Positions 10,701 to 25,700 of a DNA stretch of 64,000 bases are shown in pieces. This DNA comes from Siphonodentalium dalli. Its lineage: Eukaryota > Mollusca > Scaphopoda > Gadilida > Siphonodentaliidae. Each line of letters starts with the position of its first letter. The first letter of the stretch is position 1. The notes beneath the pieces were generated by a model, which was not told the DNA's origin, ran no database searches, and saw only the letters and a program-made list of their open reading frames with translations. The stretch lies in the NCBI GenBank assembly GCA_032622095.1, contig CP136063.1, forward strand, positions 85,847,980 through 85,911,979. Reading direction: 5' to 3'. Made by a program: the position numbers and the translations under genes.

Positions 10701-13700
10701 AACATCCAGTTTTTACGCACTTATATTCCCCAAATGTGAGCATGCAGAACGCAAACAATATTAATAAGAATATCAAGCACACCCAGTATTCTTCAATTCT
10801 TCACCAATAGTTCTGAAAAAAAAAAAAACCTTACCAACCAACCCCATTTTTTCAAACCACAACATAATTATTTTTTTTTTGGCCTTAGTACAACATAATA
10901 ATCCATATCTAAATGTTAACTGTTCCATGACTAGAGATTCCTGAAATTTTCCAAAAAGCCTGTGCCAATGCATTCTCTAACCCCGCTGGACAAAACAAGT
11001 GTCCATTGGCACCACAGTGTATTTGCCGTTCGGCCGCGGTGTCAGAGTTTGTAACTGCAGTTGAGCACCACGGCCGAACGGCAAGTACACCGAGGCCGAA
11101 CGGCAAGTACACTGCGGCCGAACGGCAAGTACACCATTGCAGAAAGGCAACTACAACAGGGACGAATGGCATGTACACTGTGGTTAGATTTCTGGTTTGT
11201 ATCATTTTTTTCAGTTTAATGAACGTACACCGCGGCAACTACACCATGGCCGAATGGCAAGTACACCGCGCCCAACTGTAGTTAGCCGGTGGAGCCCCGG
11301 TGTAGTTGCATTTCGGCCGCAGTGGCAACGCTAACTTTACCGCGGTTAAGTGGACACTTGTTTTGTCCAGCAGGGTATATATAAGAGAATCCACTGTGAT
11401 AGGATCTTTAATACTGCAGCAGCGCAGCTCCCGTCAAGAAAGAGTTAACCTAATATTTAGCAGTAAGGCCAAATAAATAAAAATACTGTGTTCTCACCCA
11501 CCTCCCTCGTCACCTAATAGAGAGCCTCATAAAAAAAACATAAATTGCTATTTCATCTAGAATTTTCCAAGAGTTCAAAACTCATTCTCCAATTTATACA
11601 CAATTTTTAGTTGAAGTTTTAGTTGAAGACATATTGGTTAAACGGCATTGGCAGATTGATTCTGCTTGGAAAACTGTACAATTTTTTACGATCAAATAAC
11701 CCATACCTCCATTAATTTCTAGAATTCTTGGAAAAAATAAAAACCCTTACTTTCTCTTCTAATTTTCCATATGTTATTGCCAGAGGACACAGGTATTTAT
11801 TTCTAACAATCAAGTTTGTTTTGGTTTTACCCCACCCCAATAGACTGCATGTGGACAATATTCATCTGTGTGTGGATGCATCTGTCCACCCCAAATAATT
11901 TCTAGTTCCAGATGATATCAGTACTGAATGCATCCATCAGTAAGCCCAGGGGGGGCCCTTGAATTATTTGAAATTAGAACTTTTTTGTAATTTTTTTATT
12001 TTATTGTGTCATATTTCGATATATCACATGAAACCCCTATTTTATCATAAAAAAGCCATTATATTTCCTTATCTGTCACTAGTGATGAAAAGGCATGTGC
12101 TACATATCACTTGGCATTGCACCAAAAAAATTACCGTGCCTCATCTTTACATTGATTGAGATGGATCAATAGTCTTTCGAAAAGATGCACATTACATCAA
12201 CACCAGACAATGAAAAATGATTGCTTTGTTCATTAAAGGTCAATTCTTGTCCATCTTCGTTGCACTAACGAAAATAGACGCAAAAGCAATGATTCAAATT
12301 GGGTGACTATATTTTCTATCTCCAGCCCTAGAGCGCAATACAATGTACTGTCGTATACGGTTGTGAAGCGTCTCAGCCAATGCTGTAAATATATGCATTT
12401 TGCAACTTCTTTTAAGGATTTTGATTTGTTAAAAAGACATAAAGCACTAGATTTTAGCTCACCTTTACTTTCTAAAGTTTGAGCTATTGCCATGGCTTGG
12501 TACCGTTGTCCATATATGTGTGCATGTATGTGTGTGTGTCAACAATTTCCTTAGCACGGGCTACAGGTCGTACCTTTGGTCGCATCATTGTGAAATTTGT
12601 CATAGCTGTTGACATTGACATGTAGATGAGAACGAGTCATTTTGGGGTTATTGGGCAAAAAAACATGGCTGCCAGCAGCCATCTTGAAATTCAATATTCA
12701 ATCCATTAGCACTGGCTACAGGCTGTATTGTTTGTCTGTTCATCATGAAATTTGTCATGGATGTTAACAATGACATGTAGATTAGAACGAGTAATTTTGG
12801 GGTCATTCGGCAAAAAAACATGGCCGCCAGTGGCCATTTTGGATTTCAAAATTCAATCCATTAGCACAGGCTGGAGGCCGTACTGTTTGTCTGATCATCA
12901 TGAAAATGTTATATTATGTTAATATTGACATGTAGATGGGAACGAGTCATTTTGTGGTGATTCAGCTATAAAACATGACCACCGGCAGCCATCTTGGATT
13001 TTACTCTTTGTATGACTAAATCCTTGTACACAGGCCATACACAGGTTGTACCTTTGGACAGATTGTCATGAAATTTGTCATGGTTGTTAACATTGACATG
13101 TAAATTGGAACGAGTTATATTGAGGTCATTCAGCAAAAAATCATTGCTGCCAGTGGCCATCTTGGATTTCAAAATTCAATCCATCAGCATGGGCTACATG
13201 TCGTACTGTTTGTCTGATCATCATGAAATTTGTCATGGATGTTAATATTTACATGTAGATGGGAGCGAGTCATTTTGGGGTCATTCGGCCATAAAACATG
13301 GCTGCCAGTGGCCATCTTGGATTTCAAAATTCAATCAATTAGCACAGGCTACAGGCCGTACTGTTTGTCTGATCATGATGAAATTTGTCAATTATGTTAA
13401 TATTGACATGTAAATGGGAACGAGTCATTTTGGGGTCATTCAGCAAAAAATCATGGCTGCCAGTGGCCATCTTGGATTTCAAAATTCAATCCATCAGCAT
13501 GGGCTACATGTCGTATTGTTTGTCTGATCATCATGAAATTTGTCATGGATGTTAATATTTACATGTAGATGGGAAACAAGTCATTTTGGGGTCATTCGGC
13601 CATAAAACATCGCCGTCAGCAGCCATCTTGGATTTTACTCTTTGTATGACTAAATCCTTTGACAGGCTACAGGTCGTACCTTTGTTCAGATCATCATGAA

Positions 13701-16700
13701 ATTTGGCTCGGTTGTTAACATTGTCATGTAAATGGGAATGAGTCATTTGGGGTCATTCGGCAAAAAATCATGGCTGCCAGTGGCCATCTTGGATTTCGAA
13801 ATTTATTCCATTAGCATGGGCTACATGTTGTACCTTTTGGTCAGATCATCATGAAATTTGTCATGGATGTTAATATTGACATGCAGATGGGAACTTTTCA
13901 TTTTGGGATCATTCGGCCATAAAACATGGCTGTTGGCAGCCATCTTGGATTTAACTTTTTGCATTAACAATCCTTTGTAACGGGCTACAGGTCGTACCTT
14001 TGTTCGGATCATCATGAAATTTGTCATGTCTGTTAACATTGACATGTAGATGGGAACTAGTCATTTTGGGATCATTTGGCCATAAAACATGTCTGCTGGT
14101 AGCCATCTTGGATTTTACTCTTTGGCACACCCTACAGTCCACTTCCCTCTTCCGATCGTCACCAAACTTCATATTAATCTTTGATATTGATCTACTAGAT
14201 GGAAGCTATCAAATGTTTTTGAATTTCATTGGAAACATAGCCACCAGCAACCATCTTGGATTATACTTTATAGCCATCTCGTCATGTTGATAATCTAGTA
14301 TTACTTAGACATTTCAACTATCCGCATTCCTAATTGCTCCTTTGACTGTAACACATGAAATTTATCCTTTTCCAAGTTAAGCTAAAGTGGCATTGACACT
14401 TTAATTGACCATTTACAAGATCTTCAACTCATTATGTTGGAATATAAGATTTTATGAAACCCGTTTAATAAAATCTTATATCCAAACATAACTCGTTGGA
14501 GATCCTCTATATATATTTTAGATAAAGAGAGCATATTTCTGTGATGTGTACAGTAATGTCCTAATTAATTGACTGCTTAACTAACCACAGCAGAATTGTG
14601 GGTAACTTTTCAGGATTTAGTCGGAAATATGGCTTGTTGCCATTCATAGGAAAGCTTTCGGCGAGAGCTTTCCGATGAATGGCAACAAGCCATATTTCCG
14701 ACTAAATCCTGAAAAGTTACCAATAATTCTGCTGTGGTTAAGCAGTCGATTAATTAGGGCATTACTGTATATGTGCATGAGCTAATCTGATATGAATGTA
14801 CTCACCCTCTAAGTTCTAAAAATGGGGGTGCGCTCATCTTTGAGGACCACCCCATGATTTTTTTGGGAGCAAAAACTTAGACTCAGGGATGTCACTACTG
14901 ATGGTTTATGCAGTACAGTAATGCCCTAATTAATCGACTCCATAACCACAGCAGAATTATGGGTAATTTTTCAGGATTTAGTTGGAAATATGGCTTGTTG
15001 CCATTCATCTCTCGGGAGAGCTTTCCGATGAATGGCAACAAGCCATATTTCCGACTAAATCCTGAAAAATTACCCATAATTCTGCTGTGGTTATGGAGTC
15101 GATTAATTAGGGCATTACTGTATAAAATTCCATTAGTTGGTAGAATTCCATGCTAAGAATTGTTTGTCAACCATGAAATTATTATATTGTCATAGTCAAC
15201 TTTAGAACTTAGTTGATGCGACCATTCCTATAAATTTTAGAGCTATTTATATTGGTGCTTGAGGTCTATAATTCAATGTAGCTTACACAATATTTTTGGG
15301 ATGGGGATTGACGATCAGCCTCATGCGTTATTAAGCAGCGTTATGAATAATCAGATCATGTGGCTTTGAAAATATTTTGGCCTGAGATTTAATCAAACTG
15401 ATTCTTTGTGACCTTCATAAAATGACCTTTAACCTTTCAGGCCATGGATGATAAGAAGGTGGAGAAGTGCATCTCAGATTTACAATTTCCCTACAGTTAT
15501 GAGAAGGAGAGTGTGTTCGGTGATCGTGAGAAGGATGAGCTGTCTACATATACGTCTCTTCTGGAACACTCAATTCGTTATAATTTGTTTGACACTTTAC
15601 TGTAAGTTGATAATCTGATAAGTCTGATTATAAATTTTCAAATGGATTAGGTCATAATGATCTACTGAATTATGATTGGGTAGGTCATTCTAAATTTAGT
15701 AGGTCAATTTAGTGGGGAAATGGTCATAATTAAGCTTAAAGGCTCTCTTAATTTTCGAACCCCCAGATCACATATATAAAATATATGCCATATTATATAC
15801 CATTTGAAAGAGGAAGCTCCAAAACATTGTATTATAAACTTATCCGGTATAATAAACTGTGAACATGTGAACATTTTTGTTGAGTTACCGACGTGTGTTT
15901 GTGTTTCATCTGGTTTTGTTGTGCAAAGTGTATTATTTTCAATGGATGGCGAATAACTCTATATTCTAAAGATAGAATTATTCCGCTTCGATTGAACATA
16001 CAGTTTTGGTTTGAATTCTGTTCCATTCTGGGAGCCATAATGGGGGAAATGATTTCAGCTATTTTCTATCACTCTATGGGCACGTTCTGAGACACAGTTA
16101 TTCCAAATGGTGATGAATTATAGTATCTTAATCATATTTTATGACATAGATTATTATTAAAACCGTATATCAAGACTATACAAAGAATAATCGTTGACTC
16201 AAAAATTAAGTGGGCCTTTGACCTATTGTCTGAAACTTGCTGGTCATAAAACACTGTCCTCATACACTCATATATTGTCATGACCAGTGATGACTACCCA
16301 TCAATTTGCATGATCTGCGATGGATGACATCACATAATTGTAGTTACGTCACCATGGTAAAGGTGTGAATCAGTTCGTAAAATAGGTTTGAAATCAATAA
16401 ATACTGTTACAGTTGATTTGATTTGCAATATTGCACCACAAAAGTATAGACCAAACTCACTTTCAAATAGTTAGTTATCATTATTATGCATAACATGTCG
16501 TAGTTTTAGCATATGTGATAATTTGAATGTAATTAGCAGGTGTGCAATGAGCATAATGATGACAACAGACCAGTACTACCCTAATATGCACAAAAAGACG
16601 TTATTTGACCGAAATAGACACATTTTCCCGCATTTAGGCCCACAGGTATTTACTTGTGATTATGCTGATGAATTATGAGTAACTTTCCAACTACAACTTC

Positions 16701-19700
16701 CAATGATCTCATTGCGTTCCCAAAATGTTTATGCATGTCAATGTCATGCTTACAACATGCACTCACAGCTGCTATTATTATTATTATTATTGAAGTCGCA
16801 CTATTGCGTGGCATGGTGAATTTCGTAACATTGCGTAGAAAATAAGAGACACTGGACGGATACCACAAACAAAACATTGTTAGAAAGGGCAACAATCTTG
16901 TTTATTTCATAAACATGTGTTATCGACATGTGTTTGTAATAAATAATAACAAATTAAATCAATCAGTACATGTGTATCTGATTAAAAACAGCACACCTGT
17001 CGGCATTGTTTCATCAACATTTTTGGGAAAATCCAGGGAAACCCCAAAATAGTAATTGTGATGTCATACATGTGCTGTCTATATTTAGGCTTGGAACATC
17101 TCATTGTGGCCATATTTGTCAGGTCTGCGAATGCAACAATCAATTAGTATCGATACAGAATATCACCCAAATGACATCTAAGTCGCCAACCAATAAAATC
17201 ATTAGCATATCCCCCTAAATATGGTATTAATTAATTAATTCTCTGCCTTCTAAAGCTGTCTGCGGTGGTGAACGTAAATTACTCCCAATGTCCTCACTAC
17301 ATTCCCAAAACATGTATACATGCATGTTGATTCCATGCTTATAACATGCACCCACGGCTATTGTTATTGAATTGACACTGTTGCAGTACAGTGATATCTC
17401 CATCAAAGATATCTTGGACACTGAACTAATGGTTATATATGCTTGGCACATCAAAGAAGAGTTTAAGAGGAAAAAAATTGAGACATGTTTTTCTCCTTAT
17501 ACATGATCTATATCCCTAGGTATTGAAATGGTATGCAATACCTAAGGTACCTTTCCGCATGGTAACTGGAACAAATTCAACAGAATTTCTTGATCTCTGG
17601 TACGTGGTTCAAATTCGAAAAGATGCAGGCCATGTTCGAATTTGGTCACGATCTGATTTTTTTTTACGGAGTTATGCCCCTTCTTTGACTTAGAAATTGC
17701 TGTTTTCGTGTGGTACGCATGGTAACTTGAGCAATATTCAACATAATTTCTTGATATTTGGTAAGTTGTTCACATTTGAGAAGATGCAGGCCAAGATCAA
17801 ATTTGGTCACAGTCCAATGATTTTTGACAGAGTTATGCCCCTTTTTCGACTTACAGATTGCTTTTTCAGAATGATTCTCACAGAGTGAAACATGAGAATC
17901 AAGTTTGATTCTCGCATATATACATGTATCTCTGCTTTGTTATATAAAGACATCATATCATATAGCTATTCGGCCAGGGTGTTTTTTTTTTCAATTGGCC
18001 AATAGTAAATATTTCAAAATTGAAAGCTATACGTGTACAATAAATATTGCAATACTGCATTCCTGTCACATTCACATCAATTCATTTGACTGAAGATACA
18101 GGGAGAGGGTATACTTTTTTAAGATTTGAAAGTAAGATATTACTGTCGAGAAATTGACTCAGTGCATTGAATTTTCAAAACTTTCCCAGGGGATGCCCTT
18201 CAAACGGTCTCTAACATAGAACGAATGACACACCATACCCCCTTCCAACAAACTTGTGGCATAATCAGGATTTCATATTGATTCTCGTACCATCAAACAT
18301 GTGAATCAGCTTTGATTCTCGCAAAAATAGATGGATTTTAAGCCCTGCGTAGCTTGAGCTATAGTAAACAGAATTGATATTTGGCATGTGGTTCTCATTT
18401 GAGAAGACTCAAGCCAAATTATATTTTATTCAGTTTAGAAGTAATATTTGTGTTGTCTCAATGATGAAGAATCTCTTGATATGTACACTTGGTGAGTGGC
18501 TCACATTTGAGAACATGCAGGTCATCATCTAGTTTGAGTCTAATTGTCTAGAATTTGAATTCTTTGTTTATAAAAAATGCCAACGTCCCTAAAAGCCACC
18601 TTGATTCGAGGACGTGGGATCTGAAACCTTCTATTCAATTTGGTCAAAGTTTTTGAAAAATGGCCAATAAAACTCAGAAATGGCCAAAAGAATTTATGAC
18701 CTGGCATGAACCCTGACCTTGGGTCCCTTTGACACATATGCCTATATTTACAGGGCTGTAACCAGGACCACATCATTTATTTGGCCTGTTCATTGATTGT
18801 TGTCTGTTGTACTTGCAGAGTTGCTCATCTCACAAAGCCATCACTTGTCCCTAAGTTCATCGACTTGGGGTACTTTTATTTGGCTCAACACAGAGCAGAT
18901 TCAGAAGAAGATTTCAGAGCTTGCTACGGCGAACTAGTTGAGGGTCTGTTTCGTAAATATGAAGATCATGACCACAATCCGTTCAAGGTATTTAACTAAC
19001 TTATATAAACAGCAATAATGTCTCAAAATATGGTGCCAGAATTTTGCAGAATGAGGTCCCCAGAGGATGAATTTAGTGATGCTATACCTTACAGTGGGTT
19101 AGCTTCACCAAACTCATCCTCTGGGTACCTCATTCTGCATGGCCTCATCTGTTAAGGGAGACCTAGACACAGATTTAAGTTACCAGATGGTGATGTGCAC
19201 CCTTTGGCCACCTCAATTATGCATTGCATCGTCTGTCAATTTGGGGATATAGAGAAACTAAACTAATAAAGAAAACGAAACTTTCAAAGGAAGTTTCTAA
19301 AGAAACTTAAAAACTTAATTTGATAATGTGGATACTTTCCACAGAAGATGAGGCCTAATCAGAATGAGGTCCCCCAGAGGGAGAATTTAGTTATGCTAGC
19401 CCGCTTAATTCACCTTCTGGGGACCTCATTCTGCAAATGTCTGGCACCATATCTTGATGCCTGCTTGAAGAAATCTCAGTTTAGGCCATAATGAGCATAT
19501 GGTCATTTTAAGCCTTTCTATAAGCCTTGAAATAGTGTGTCTGTCATTTGCAGAATGAGGTCCCCAGAGGGTGAATTTAGTGATGCTACCCTGAATAGCG
19601 GGCTAGCATCACCAAATTCACCCTCTGGGAACCTCATTCTGCTGAGGTGTAAGCAGAATGAGGTCTCCAGAGGGTGAATTTGGTGATGCTAGCCCACTAT

Positions 19701-22700
19701 GTGGGGTAGTATCACTCAATTCACCCTCTGGGGACCTCATTCTGCAAATGACAGACACAGTATTTCAAGGCTTGCATTCAACAAATTGGCCAACTTATTA
19801 TCTGAACATTTCTCTCCAATAAATCGGACTCCTTCTGCACTTGTATTATCTGTCATCTGCTTATTTTTTCTGAAAACCCCACCATATGAATATTATATCA
19901 TTCCAATGTATACTTATATGACTGATTGGGAGAATAATATTATGTTGGGATATGAGCTAGAATATAAGTAATATATTAAACCTAATACATCATCATCATC
20001 ATATTCAATGGAACAAGTCCTAAGACTTCTCGTTCCAGTAACATTTATAAATTGTTTAGAATATATACAAAGAGCCTCATCCCCTGGATCCACAGTACTT
20101 ATTAGCTCAACTCAATTCACCAGCAGCCATCTTTGATTTTACTCTTTGCATGACTAAATAATTGGGCACACCCGACATGCCACATCCCTCTTCTGATTGT
20201 CACCAATTGATTCTTCGGGGTGACCTCTAGATGGGAACTATAATTTTTTTACGAAAATTGTTATAAAACATGGCCACCAAATCTTGGATTTCACATTTGA
20301 ATCCATCGGTTTTTTATTCTCTGCAGCCAACATTTATTGGAGAAATGTTTGAAATGAAAATAATTTCATCTACACAATACAATCTCTTTACTAAAACTTC
20401 TTGACTTTCATTATTCTTCAACACACTGTACTTGCTCAAACCTCGTTCTTATTCAGAGGATCACTATACTCTCATGATCCAGTTTGTCTCTAAATCATTG
20501 AAACAAAAGTCGTATTTCAATGAAATTAACCCTTCCATGACTTGAGCTTCCTGAAATTTTGCAAAAACCCTGTGCCAATGCATTCTCTTATATAAGCGAG
20601 TCTCCCATAGGGAGCCTCGCATATATAAGAGTATGCATTGGCCTAACAATATTTAACTTGACCTTGTAAGCCAGTGAACTCTCTTATATATGCGAGGTTC
20701 CCTATGGGAGACTCGCATATATAAGAGAATTCACTGGCACAGGGTCTTTAATGCTGCACCAACGCAGCTCCCTTCATGAAAGGGTTAATGAGTTTTGTAA
20801 AAAAATTCATCTCAGCATTTTTATTTTTTTTAATTTTAGTTGTTGCCAAAGATTGACACTGTGTGCGCATATCTGAGGAAACTTAAAGATCTCTACCTAT
20901 GTGATACATTCTCTGATGATAAAAAATCTGTGGACGAGCTAATCTTTGTGCTCAAAAAGATTTTGGAGTCAAAAGGGTAATGTACTATTATGATTTTGCT
21001 TAACCCTTTCGAGAGTAGCTGTAACGTCATATACATGACGTCATGAGTAAATTTATCATCAATGTCATAGCAATAATTGTTAACAAGTTCTGGTCAAAAG
21101 GATCCAATAATTCGTTTTTATTTATGTGCATTTTTTGTTAACGTGTGAAATCATAATCGATTGCATTTATACATTTGGGACATTATATTAATCAAAATAA
21201 CTCCAATACAAATCATTTATAAATCAGATGATTTATTGAAGTTATGTCTACGTAACATAACACTTCCTGAAACGACATATATGTCGTTCTACTCCTCAAC
21301 CGATAGGCGACATATATGTCGTTCTATTCACCAAAGGGTTAAGGTTATTTTGGTGGAAATACATCATCAATTTACATGTCAAGTACTAAGAATTTGTGAT
21401 AATGAAAGATTTATTGTAATTTACAATATCGTAAGCTACATGTATTCTTTTGACTTGCATCTCAAACAGCTCTCAGTTCAATTTGAGATTTGGATCTATA
21501 TTTAAATCAATATCAGATTTTAAATTAATGAAAAAGTGCTGATTTAAAAGTCTGATATCTTCTTCAAACATAGGGGCCTCTGTAGCTCAGTCGGTAAGGG
21601 TTACAACTCCAATCCGTCTCGCCCTCCAGCGCTGGCGATAAGGGTTCAAATCCACATGTTTCCATCATGGATTTTGTAACTCGAAATCATTATATTATGG
21701 AATTGCTAGTTACTCGCCGATGGCCGGTGGTTTGCCGCACATGGTCGGTGAGTTTATCAATCTTTGAAATCACTGTTAGATTAGGCATAAGTTTGCAGAT
21801 TTCCCCACCACTAAAACTGGCAATGTCGTGATATGGCCTTAGTTGCTGAAAGCGACATTAAACCCCAATCAATCAATCAATCTTCTCCAAACATAGATAT
21901 ATATTCATATTTATATTTGACTGGATATTTTACAGAGAACAAAAGGCTGAAGATGCACTTCTTTGTGAAGCTATAGACTTTATTATCGCATTGGCGCCAA
22001 GGAAGGGAGGAAACTATAAGGAAGTTGACTGGACTACAGGCAGATATTTCTACTATCGGGATAAAACAGTAAAGGTAGTATAGGATAACTTTATTTATAA
22101 AATACATGTCAATATTTTAGCTCACATGACTAGCTAAGCCTAATCTTGACATTCACCATTTCCGATAGTTCCGTCCCCAACATGATAGTTCGCTTCCTAA
22201 TTTGAGCACACCCACTATGGCTGGGAAGATCCAGAAATCTATTTTTAGCATTGCATTCTATTCCAGTGGGGTCACCAAAGGGTGAGTTTGGTGATGCCAG
22301 CCTGCTGTGCCGGGTAGCTCCACTAAATTCACCCTCTGGGGACCTCATTCTGCAAATGTCAGATACACTATTTCAAGGCTTGTAAAGTAAGTACATGAAT
22401 AACAAAAAATAAAAGAGAGCCCCAATAGACTGGATATCATGACATGGAGAGTAGGTCTGAATACGCCACAAGATAAGGAAAGATATTATTAGTTATCTTC
22501 GGCAACATCAGTGGTATATGGAGATTTAATACCTGGATGTCGATTTTGAATCCTGAGGAGAAGCCATGTACCCCACGATGTTGCTCGAGATAACAATTTT
22601 GTCCCCACAACAATAGCCATAGGTTCTCAAATTAATTTCCACCAATAACAATACTAGTAAATCAGTAGCCGACATGGATCTGGCGTCGGGTGGCGTCAAA

Positions 22701-25700
22701 CTTGGCATGCTAGAGCTATATGTCATGATTGGTGGAAACTTCCAGTTCAAGTGTCATTTATATACCCCTGATCTTTTACGTGCTCATATAGCATACATAT
22801 ACCCAGGGTCCGCGCTGGACCGAAATTTACTTTTGCCAAATAATTTGCCAAATGAAAATAATTTTTGCCAAATTATATTAGCATTTGCCAAATGCTTAGC
22901 ATTTGCCAAATGCTATCCTTGATTGTATCATTTTCTGCAACCTTAATTATTATGTTTCGACACTCGCGGGTTGAACGACTTGATATCGATATGAATGCAG
23001 TTAGTTAATAATTATACTCGCATCTATTTTGTGGTTTATCATACAATAATAAACCAATCACCGAAAAATAAAATGGTAGAAGAGTTGCTTCATCAAAAGG
23101 ATAGCACAAGAGGATTAGCTATATATGTAAACACCACCATCACGCTCACTACGGTAATCCCCCACCATCGATAATAATGTTACCAGATTAACTGCATCTT
23201 AACTGAGGTGTTAACTTCTCCAAAACCATATAAAACACTACTAATATAAATCTATTGTAAATAGTTTCCTAAAATTAATGGTATTGATTGACCGATATAT
23301 TTCAACTTTATTGAGAAATGAAAAAGTGACTTGCCAAAAATTTTGCCATATGAAAATATTTTTTGCCAAATGATAATTATTTTCGTCATTGGCAAGTGGC
23401 AGCGCGAACCCTGCATATACCCCCCGATGTTTCACTTAACATGGTGATGTGAACTTGGCATTGTAGCCAATCAGTAGCTAGTTACAACCAGATATGGGAA
23501 CAAGTTCATTTATCAGACTCTCAACTCAAAAATTAATCATTCCAGAAAGCTACAAAATTGTTTAGCCTCCTTGCTCCAAAGTATATAGAGTTGCTGGAAA
23601 AGACAGAGAATCCAGAAGCTGACAAGGAGATGATGGATGGAGTCGCTACTTGCTTGATGGCCTGCCCAGACATGTAAGATTTCTCTCAGCCCTCTTCACC
23701 ACTGAATCGATTCTCACATCTATGTTTATCCCTTTCTGTACTAAATGGTTTCTCCCATTCAGTTATAAAAGTATACACTGGAATTGTCTATTATTCATCT
23801 GGAGGGATGTTCAGGAAATATCAGCAGAATTCATACAAAAGAAAGTTCAGAAGGTTTCGTATTCATTGATTGGAAATGTTCAGATAATAAGTTCCAGTCG
23901 TTTGTGGAACTTATTATGTGAACATTTCCTAAGGTATAACTACTCATCATTGAGTATTAAGTACAGAAAGGGTTAACTTATTTTCTGAACATTTCCTATG
24001 GGATAACTACTCATCAATGAATATTAAGTATAGAAAGGGTTAACTTATTTTCTGAACATTTCCTATGGGATTACTACTCATCAATGAGTATTAAGTATAG
24101 AACGGGTTAACTTATTTTCTGAACATTTCCTATGGGATAACTACTCATCAATGAGTATTAAGTATAGAACGGGTTAACTTATTTTCTGAACATTTCGTTT
24201 GGGATAACTACTCATCAATGAGTATTAAGTATAGAACGGGTTAACTTATTTTCTGAACATTTCCTATGGGATAACTACTCATATATGAGTATTAAGAATA
24301 GAAAGGGTTAACTTATTTTCTGAACATTTCCTATGGGATAACTCAGGGTTTCCGGCTGCGGGTCCGTCCCACGGACCCATTCCCCTCGCAGATGATCTGT
24401 TTGATTCATACATGTACCAAAAGTCAGTAGCAATACATTTGTATGTCATAAAAAATCTGGCTGCAACGGGAGTTCGGGGGGTTAAACAGAATACTGGTGA
24501 AAAAGCAGGTCAATTGAGCACAGTGTGTTACCGGTACAGTGTAACCCTTTGAAATCAAAGCGCCAAAACTACAACGTAATTTTTGGTGTGCATTGAAATA
24601 GCGACGTTATATACAGCGTAATAAATGTCGCGGTAACATCAAAGAATGTCGGACTGCTGAGTACTGATATTATTTGCACTGGATTTCTGTGGTTGAAACT
24701 ACTCACGCTCAGAGATCCCGTGCTATCGTACGATTACATAATTTGATCAAAGAATGCCGAATTGCTGAGTTAGGCAGAGTAGGGATCAACATACGCCAAC
24801 AGGCGGTTCTCCTACCAAAGGAGGTATCTACCTCCGAGATCTCATGCCATCGTACTATTATAATACGGAACCTGTCCCAAATCAGTCTTTATAGCGGGAA
24901 TTCATAGTGACAACACCATTCATTTGACCCATATTACATACATGGAGGATAAACACAAAAAACATACCCCCCCCCAATATGGAGATAAAGTCAAAGTACG
25001 GTCAATAATTACGCCACAACCGTCCAATCTCGATGAGAGTAGCGAGATTGGACGCTTGTGGCGTCAAGGTCAATAATAGTTTCGTTGTCCCGCCTGGGTC
25101 CCCAAACACAAACAACGGCAGACATGTTCCAATTTCCCGCCAAAACTCAATTATATTTTATAACACGTTGGCTAAAACTCTATAGCAGCGGTCGTCAGTT
25201 GTTGGACTAATACAGACTATTGACAAGCTACGTGTTCCGAGTTTGAAAGATTTCGCTACCATTCGTATTTCGCCGCTATAAATATCTCCTGCAGACAAAC
25301 CCTGCAGTATATATTACGTCACAGCGCACAAATAGTTTTACGATTGACAGAATACATGGAATATATCAGTTTCATCTTCACGGAAGCTACTTGAAATTCT
25401 AGGAAATACTTAATTCAATTCTCCCAGCTAGGTATTATTGGACAATGCATAGATGCTTTTTAGTGTTTAGTTTCATTATACCTGTCGGAATCTTATTGTA
25501 AGTTATAAATTTTTAAACACTGTAACTTGTAGCTTGATATAGTCTTCAATCAGACGGCAGTCTTACGTGCATAATTATATGATTAATTATCTGGATACCT
25601 CAACAGAATTAATGCACCCACCGAAAATTATCGACTTGCGTAATATACGTAGCTTTGGATTGCCCGGTCCGGTCCAGGCCATTCCGGTCCGGTACACATG

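Noticed and set aside
12966-14172. Minus-strand frames with repeated KSKMA and SHLHVNVN phrases
   Set aside because: They are translations of the tandem minisatellite.
21573-21650. tRNA gene at the SINE head
   Set aside because: A and B boxes are present but the acceptor and anticodon arms do not pair properly, and the sequence continues into a SINE body with a tail and target duplication.
22130-22348. Small proteins starting MRSPEGEF or MRFPEGEF at several places (also 29645, 61232, 63056, 63722)
   Set aside because: They are translations of the same MITE hairpin, not conserved genes.
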